Assembly (NCBI RefSeq): GCF_025950235.1
Contig: NZ_JAPDDT010000019.1
Coordinates: 50,221 to 114,220, forward strand
Direction of reading: 5' to 3'
Length of the DNA stretch: 64,000 bases
Source: Luteolibacter arcticus
Lineage (GTDB): Bacteria; Verrucomicrobiota; Verrucomicrobiia; Verrucomicrobiales; Akkermansiaceae
Notes under the pieces: model-generated
Told to the model about the DNA's origin: nothing
Databases searched by the model: none
Seen by the model: only the letters and a program-made list of their open reading frames with translations
Position numbers and translations under genes: made by a program
Part shown: positions 59,109-64,000 of the stretch, piece after piece
Numbering within the stretch: position 1 is the stretch's first letter
Layout of the letters: every line of letters begins with the position of its first letter

Positions 59109-60296
59109 CTACGAGACCATCATCGTCGCCAAAGCCGTCCTCCGCGCCCAAGCATCCGCCTCAATGACGGCCGCCAGCGACGAGGCCGGCGCCGTGGAAT
59201 GCGCATGCATCGTTTCGCCAACGATGCGCCAGATATCCGGAAAGCGGATCCGACCCTCGACGAAAGCATCCACGGCGATCTCGTTAGCCGCATTGAAAAC
59301 GGCGGGCAAGGTCCCACCCGCAAGACCGGCCTCACGCGCCAGTCCCAGCGCCGGGAAATCCGCGTGGCGCGGTTCCTCGAAGTCGAGCTTCGCCAGCTTG
59401 CCGAAGTCCAGCGGCTGCAAGCCGCCGGCCACCCGCTCGGGCCAGGTCAGCGCATACTGGATGGGAAAGCACATGTCATTCTTGCTCATCTGCGCGAGCA
59501 CCGAGCCATCGATGAACTCGACCATCGAGTGAACGATGCTTTGCGGATGCACCAGCACATCGATGCGCTCCATGCCAATGCCGAACAACCAGCGCGCCTC
59601 GATCATCTCGAGGCCCTTGTTGAAAAGCGTGGCGGAGTCGATGGTGATCTTGCGGCCCATGTCCCAGGTAGGGTGCTTGAGCGCCTGCTCCAAGGTCACG
59701 TCCGCCAGCTTCTCCGCGGGCCAGGTGCGGAAGGGACCGCCGGATGCTGTTAGAATGAGCCGCGACACTTCCTTTTCGCCACCGCCGTGTCCGACGAGGC
59801 ATTGGAAGATCGCGTTGTGCTCGCTGTCCACCGGCAAGAGTTTCACGCCCTTGCGTTCGGCGGCGGCGGTGACGATCTCGCCGGCCATGACGAGGATTTC
59901 CTTCGAGGCCACGGCGAGGTCCTTGCCGGCCTCGATCGCGGCGAGCGCGGGTTGAAGCCCGGCAGTGCCGATGATCGCGACCAGCACCATGTCAGCCTCG
60001 TCCATCGAGGCGAGTTCGGCGAGACCCTCGGGACCGGCGAGGATGGTCACGTCCGCGGGAATCAGTGCCCGCAGCATTTCCACCTTCGAAGCATCGCACA
60101 GGGCGACGCGCTTCACGCCGGTCTCGTGCACCTGGGCGGCGAGCGCATCCACGCTGCCATTCGCCGCAAGGCCGACGAGTTCGATGCGTTCCGGCAGCAG
60201 CCGCGCCACCTCCAGCGTCGAGCGACCGATCGATCCGGTGGAACCGAGCAGGACGACTTTCTTGCGTGCCGGCGCGGCGTTCAGGGCGACATCCAT
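59109..60296 (-). CDS. dxr: 1-deoxy-D-xylulose-5-phosphate reductoisomerase
   Basis: 395 residues. Second step of the MEP isoprenoid pathway, making MEP with NADPH. It has LLGSTGSIGRSTLEV, ASKEILVMAGE, LLPVDSEHNAIFQCL (Mn ligands Asp/Glu), TASGGPFR, HPTWDMGRKITIDSATLFNKGLE and LVHPQSIVHSMVEF. The start at 60296 (MDVALN) overlaps the end of cdsA by 16 bp, so the two form an operon. The much longer frame upstream is antisense-like noise inside cdsA. Confidence 0.95.
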   Translation of the reverse strand: MDVALNAAPARKKVVLLGSTGSIGRSTLEVARLLPERIELVGLAANGSVDALAAQVHETGVKRVALCDASKVEMLRALIPADVTILAGPEGLAELASMDEADMVLVAIIGTAGLQPALAAIEAGKDLAVASKEILVMAGEIVTAAAERKGVKLLPVDSEHNAIFQCLVGHGGGEKEVSRLILTASGGPFRTWPAEKLADVTLEQALKHPTWDMGRKITIDSATLFNKGLEMIEARWLFGIGMERIDVLVHPQSIVHSMVEFIDGSVLAQMSKNDMCFPIQYALTWPERVAGGLQPLDFGKLAKLDFEEPRHADFPALGLAREAGLAGGTLPAVFNAANEIAVDAFVEGRIRFPDIWRIVGETMHAHSTAPASSLAAVIEADAWARRTALATMMVS

Positions 60297-61258
60297 TTGA
60301 GATAGAAATAAAGCACGGGGGCGGTGAAGCAGAGGCTGTCGATCAGGTCGAGCGCACCGCCGATGCCCGGCAGCATCTGGCCGGAGTCCTTCACATTGAG
60401 GCTGCGCTTCACCACGCTCTCCGCGAGGTCGCCGACCACCGCCAGCAAGCAGAGCACGATGCTGAGCACGATCACATGGGTCCAGCTCCCGAGCACGTGC
60501 AGGCCGGTCGCGAAGTTCGGCATGTCCTCCTTGAAAAGCGCATAGAGCCCGCAGCCGGCGAGCAGCGCGAAGAAGATCGCGCCGCCGAAGCCCTGCCAGG
60601 TCTTCCCCGGGCTCACGTGGGGGATCATCTTGTGCTTCCCGATCATGGAGCCGACGATGTAGGCACCCATGTCGGTGAATTTCGTCACCGCGATCATCCA
60701 CAGCAGCACCATCGCACCGGGGACCTCGCCCGGGCCGGGGACGAGAAAGACCAGCCGTGCCGCGAAGTTGAAAAGGAACGCAAGGTAAACGAAGCCGAGC
60801 AGATTGGATGCGACGGTCTGCAGCGCCTCCAAGCCGCGGATTGGATAGCGGAGCTGGAGGAAAAACGAACCGGCGAGCGCGGCGAAGATGGCGGCGCCAT
60901 CGAACCAGTCAGCCCCTCCGGCGAAGCGATTCACGCCCATGGTAATCGCATCGCCATGCGGGCCAACCATGATGATCTCCTGAGCGCCAGGAGCGCCCAG
61001 CAGCATCCAGTAGAGAATCCCCGAATAGACCACCGCCAGCAGGATGCCGTAGCGCGGGAAGCACTTCACGCCGCCCGCCTTCAGCATGCGGAAGTATTCC
61101 ACGGTGGCGATCACGGTCAGAATGCCGACCAGCCCCACATAGGCCCATGCCTGACGGCTGGCGAGGGCCGTCGCCACCACCACCCACAATCCCACCGTGC
61201 TCACGCTGCGGCGCAGGAAGACGGCACGCTTTGAATTGTCCGGGGCGGGGCTTGGCAT
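60281..61258 (-). CDS. cdsA: Phosphatidate cytidylyltransferase
   Basis: 325 residues with about eight transmembrane helices. It makes CDP-diacylglycerol for all phospholipids. The signature SPGKTWQGFGGAI, then GDLAESVVKRSLNVKDSGQMLPGIGGALDLIDSL, is complete. Its place directly before dxr, overlapping by 16 bp, is the classic cdsA-dxr order. uppS would be expected upstream, but the divergent EF-hand gene is there instead. Confidence 0.94.
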   Translation of the reverse strand: MPSPAPDNSKRAVFLRRSVSTVGLWVVVATALASRQAWAYVGLVGILTVIATVEYFRMLKAGGVKCFPRYGILLAVVYSGILYWMLLGAPGAQEIIMVGPHGDAITMGVNRFAGGADWFDGAAIFAALAGSFFLQLRYPIRGLEALQTVASNLLGFVYLAFLFNFAARLVFLVPGPGEVPGAMVLLWMIAVTKFTDMGAYIVGSMIGKHKMIPHVSPGKTWQGFGGAIFFALLAGCGLYALFKEDMPNFATGLHVLGSWTHVIVLSIVLCLLAVVGDLAESVVKRSLNVKDSGQMLPGIGGALDLIDSLCFTAPVLYFYLKWMSP

Positions 61259-61402
61259 CCGCGCGCATCCAAGACGCCGGGGCGGGGCGAGGCAATTTCA
61301 TTCCGCCGCGCAACCTTGCCGGGGGGGCCGGGTTTTCCCGCTCAACAACGGATGGCCACCCGCAGGACTCCGAGAAATCAACCAAGCAACCGATACGATA
61401 CG

Positions 61403-61936
61403 ATGAATACGACCCTTAGCCTGATCGCCCTGGCCCTCGCCGGCACCCTCGCCGTGCATGCCCAAGAACCCGCACCGGCACCAGAAGGCGGCCGGGGCGA
61501 ACGCCGCGGCGGCGAACGCGCCATGCCCCCGGAAGTCGTCAAGGAATTCGACAAGGACGGCGACGGCAAGCTCAACGCCGACGAAGCCAAGGCCGCCCGC
61601 GAGGCACGCCAGGCCAAGGCCGAAGAAGCCCGCAAGAAGATGCTGGAGAAGTACGACGCCGACAAGGACGGCAAGCTCAGCCCCGAAGAGCGCACCACCA
61701 TGCGGACCGAGCTGGAAGCCAAGCGCAAGGCCCTGGTCGAAAAGTATGACGCCGACAAGGACGGCAAGCTCAGCCCCACGGAAATCAAGGCCGCCAAGGA
61801 CGCCGGCGAGGAAGTCCCCGAATTCCGCCCCATGGGTGGTGGACGCCGCGGTGAAGGCGCCCCCGGTGGCGAAGGCCGCCCAAACCGCCGTGGCCAAGGC
61901 GGCGGCGAGAAGCCCGCTCCTCCGGCCGGCGAATAA
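61403..61936 (+). CDS. Secreted EF-hand protein
   Basis: 177 residues. A signal peptide 1-20 (ending VHAQ) is followed by three calcium-binding loops: DKDGDGKLNADE, DADKDGKLSPEE and DADKDGKLSPTE, set in Lys/Glu/Ala-rich helices. Gly/Arg/Pro-rich tails stand at both ends. It probably binds calcium outside the cell. No catalytic domain. Ended by a strong terminator. Confidence 0.83.
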   Translation: MNTTLSLIALALAGTLAVHAQEPAPAPEGGRGERRGGERAMPPEVVKEFDKDGDGKLNADEAKAAREARQAKAEEARKKMLEKYDADKDGKLSPEERTTMRTELEAKRKALVEKYDADKDGKLSPTEIKAAKDAGEEVPEFRPMGGGRRGEGAPGGEGRPNRRGQGGGEKPAPPAGE

Positions 61937-61961
61937 TCGCTGACACACAGGATTCCAATAG

Positions 61962-61995
61962 AGCCCGGAGCGCGCCCGTCGCCTCCGGGCTTTTT
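61962..61995 (+). terminator. Intrinsic terminator after the EF-hand gene
   Basis: A 9-bp stem AGCCCGGAG/CTCCGGGCT with a 12-base loop, then TTTTT. Confidence 0.88.
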
Positions 61996-62151
61996 CGTGT
62001 CCGATTTGGCCCCCTCGAACCATGAGACGCCCTCACCTCCGGATGAAGCATTCTGCATCCCGCCCTACTGCCGGTGGCATGAAACGCGCTTGAACGGGTC
62101 CGCCTCCCGCCTAAGGTTCCGCCCCCCGGCTCCGGGAGCCTTTCCGCTTCA

Positions 62152-63885
62152 ATGTCCTCTTTCATCCAGATCCCCGAAGACGCCCCCTTTTCGACCGAGC
62201 AGCGCGCCTGGCTCGGCCAGTTCCTTTCCAACCTGCTGGCCGGTGCCGCCAGTGCTGCCGCCGCCCCGGCCGGTCCCGCCGTTCCGGTGACGATTCTCTG
62301 GGGTTCCCAGACCGGCAATGCCGAGGGCCTCGCCAAGAAACTGGTGAAGACCCTCAAGAAAGGCAATTTCGAGCCGGAAGTCTTCGACATGGCCGCCTAC
62401 GACAAGGGCCGCCTGCCGCAGGAAAAAAACCTGCTGGTAATCACCTCCACCTACGGCGACGGCGAACCGCCGGACAATGCCGCGGAGCTTTACAACTGGC
62501 TGCTCAGCGACGCCCCGCCCCGTCTGGAGGGCGTGCAATTCTCGGTGCTCGCCCTTGGCGACACGAACTACCCGGACTTCTGCAAGTGCGGCATCGATTT
62601 CGACACCCGCCTCGCACAACTCGGGGCCAGCCGTCTCTTCAACCGCATCGACAGCGACGTCGACTACGACGACCCCTTCAAGCAATGGTCGGACGGCATC
62701 GTCGGCCTGCTCGCCCCTGCCGGCGCGCCTTCCTCGAATGGCGCCGCAGTCGAGCAAGTCGAGACCGGCTACTCGAAGAAGAATCCCTTCCCCTCGCCGA
62801 TCGTCCAGAATTTCAATCTCAACGGCCCCGGGGAAAAGCAGACGCACCACGTGGCTCTCTCGCTGGAAGGCTCCGGCCTCGACTACGAAGTCGGCGATGC
62901 GCTCGGCGTCTATCCGCAGAATCCGCCGTCGGTGGTGGATGAGATCCTGGCCGCGCTGCCGTTCAATACCAAGGTCACCGTCCCGCTGCCCGATGGCGGC
63001 GAGGTGTCCCTGCGCGACGCGCTGATTTCCAACTACGACATCGGCACGCTGAACAAATCGCTGATCCAGAAGTGGCAGGCCCGCAGCGGCTCACCCTTCC
63101 TGCGCTCGCTGGTGCAGGCCGATGACAAGAAGGCATGGGACGACTTCTGCTGGGGCCGCGACCTGATCGATCTCGTCCTCGACTACCCGGCCGACTTCAC
63201 CGATGCCGAGGACTTCGTCGCCACGCTGAAGAAGCTCCAGCCCCGACTCTACTCGATCGCCTCCAGCCCGAAGGCCCATCCCGGCGAAGTTCACCTGTGT
63301 GTGGGCATCGTCCGCTACGACACCTTCGGCCGGAAGCGCGGCGGCATCTGCTCCACCTTCCTCTCGGATCGCGCGAATGGCGTGCAGCCGGGCGTCTTCG
63401 TCCATTCTAACAAGGCCTTCCGCCTTCCCGAGAACGGCGATACACCCGTCATCATGGTCGGCCCCGGCACCGGCATCGCGCCGTTCCGCGCCTTCCTCGA
63501 GGAGCGCAAGGCCACCGGCGCGAAGGGCCCCAACTGGCTGTTCTTCGGCAATCCCCACAGCAAGTCCGACTTCCTCTATGGAGAGGAGCTGACCGCCTTC
63601 CAAAAGGACGGCACGCTCCAGAAGCTCGATCTCGCCTGGTCCCGCGACCAAAAGGAAAAGGTCTACGTCCAGAACCTCATGGTTCAGCACGGTGCCGAGC
63701 TCTGGAAGTGGTTCCAGGATGGCGCTGCCTTCTACGTCTGCGGCGATGCCTCGCGCATGGCCAAGGATGTCGATGCCGCCCTCCACACCATCGCCGAACA
63801 ACACGGCGGCCTCTCAAAGGACGACGCCGCGGCATGGGTCAACCAGCTCAAGAAGGACAAGCGCTACCTGCGCGACGTCTATTAA
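62152..63885 (+). CDS. cysJ: Sulfite reductase flavoprotein-type oxidoreductase (CysJ-like)
   Basis: 577 residues. A short N-terminal extension precedes a flavodoxin domain (about 45-190; GSQTGNAEGLAKKL, STYGDGEPPDNA, LALGDTNYPDF), then a connecting and FAD domain (PRLYSIASSP, then GGICSTFL) and an NADPH domain (GPGTGIAPFRAFLEER; AFYVCGDASRMAKDV). It moves electrons from NADPH through FAD and FMN, most likely to a sulfite reductase hemoprotein. No cysI is seen within the window. Other P450-reductase-like partners are possible. Confidence 0.87.
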   Translation: MSSFIQIPEDAPFSTEQRAWLGQFLSNLLAGAASAAAAPAGPAVPVTILWGSQTGNAEGLAKKLVKTLKKGNFEPEVFDMAAYDKGRLPQEKNLLVITSTYGDGEPPDNAAELYNWLLSDAPPRLEGVQFSVLALGDTNYPDFCKCGIDFDTRLAQLGASRLFNRIDSDVDYDDPFKQWSDGIVGLLAPAGAPSSNGAAVEQVETGYSKKNPFPSPIVQNFNLNGPGEKQTHHVALSLEGSGLDYEVGDALGVYPQNPPSVVDEILAALPFNTKVTVPLPDGGEVSLRDALISNYDIGTLNKSLIQKWQARSGSPFLRSLVQADDKKAWDDFCWGRDLIDLVLDYPADFTDAEDFVATLKKLQPRLYSIASSPKAHPGEVHLCVGIVRYDTFGRKRGGICSTFLSDRANGVQPGVFVHSNKAFRLPENGDTPVIMVGPGTGIAPFRAFLEERKATGAKGPNWLFFGNPHSKSDFLYGEELTAFQKDGTLQKLDLAWSRDQKEKVYVQNLMVQHGAELWKWFQDGAAFYVCGDASRMAKDVDAALHTIAEQHGGLSKDDAAAWVNQLKKDKRYLRDVY

Positions 63886-63894
63886 GGTTGGCTA

Positions 63895-63917
63895 GCCGGG
63901 GCTCAGCGTAGCCCGGC
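63895..63917. repeat. Hairpin after the CysJ-like gene
   Basis: GCCGGGGCT and AGCCCGGC can pair with one bulged base. No T-run. The last 115 bases show no gene; the hairpin may belong to the REP-like class. Confidence 0.4.
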
Positions 63918-64000
63918 ATTTGCGTAGCTGGGGCATCTTGCCAATAGTGTTCGGCACGCTTTCTGAGTTCGCTGGATTGCCCGGGCTTGTTCGCCACCGC

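Overview
The window is about 64 kb of GC-rich DNA (mid-60s percent by eye), densely packed with ordinary chromosomal genes. There is no phage, integrase, transposase, rRNA or CRISPR array. It looks like a member of the Verrucomicrobiota, most likely the Luteolibacter/Haloferula side of the Verrucomicrobiae. The reasons are large secreted multidomain proteins with an Asp/Gly-rich DPDGDG-type C-terminal motif, a 1989-residue lectin/LamG/RCC1 protein, two secreted GH95-type glycosidases, a coproheme-type HemQ, DUF5069 and Uma2 proteins, and an almost complete lack of Shine-Dalgarno sequences. The assignment is an inference; there is no rRNA to confirm it.

Layout. 0-4.8 kb: HAD-Nudix fusion, DciA-like protein and ferredoxin on the minus strand, then a membrane protein plus HemQ, then QueD. 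5-8.9 kb: two convergent two-gene operons, glycosyltransferase plus methyltransferase against LpxL-like acyltransferase plus polysaccharide deacetylase, separated by an inverted repeat pair. 8.9-16 kb: NagA, a lipoprotein, a CHAD protein, a secreted protein, an OmpH/Skp chaperone, a xylulokinase-type sugar kinase, and small genes. 16-18.4 kb: patatin, an A-type Fe-S carrier, a J-domain protein and ribosomal protein L28. 18.4-25 kb: a frameshifted pseudogene and the giant secreted protein. 25-31.6 kb: PanD, a small winged-helix-like protein, a lone NuoA, Prs, an exopolysaccharide priming transferase, Asd and a prenyl diphosphate synthase. 31.8-41.6 kb: two GH95-type enzymes flanking a MocR regulator/EamA exporter pair, VF530, DUF5069, tRNA-Thr(CGT) and a cysteine-rich lipoprotein. 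41.7-52.4 kb: Uma2, EamA, an Lnb/DUF4105 protein, a metalloprotease, DUF486, a Tat-type phosphoesterase, an ADP-ribosylglycohydrolase, agmatine deiminase, an AIM24-family protein and an MsbA-like ABC exporter. 52.6-59 kb: a tightly coupled hybrid kinase-CheR-CheB-hybrid kinase operon. 59-64 kb: Dxr, CdsA, an EF-hand protein and a CysJ-type flavoprotein.

How the genes fit together. Many serve the cell envelope: Dxr and the prenyl synthase (isoprenoid carrier), CdsA, the LpxL-like acyltransferase, MsbA-like exporter, OmpH, priming glycosyltransferase and Lnb-like protein. A second theme is glycan use: GH95, GH95-like, NagA and the sugar kinase. A third is cofactor and amino-acid supply: HemQ, QueD, PanD, Asd, Prs and CysJ.

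The least explained content is between the genes. The sequence shows two families of short-period degenerate repeats (10-bp and 7-bp units) and several REP-like hairpin families. The hairpins sit mostly where convergent genes meet, and different copies carry compensating stem changes. Several perfect palindromes also lie just upstream of genes. These are the best candidates for something not yet described.
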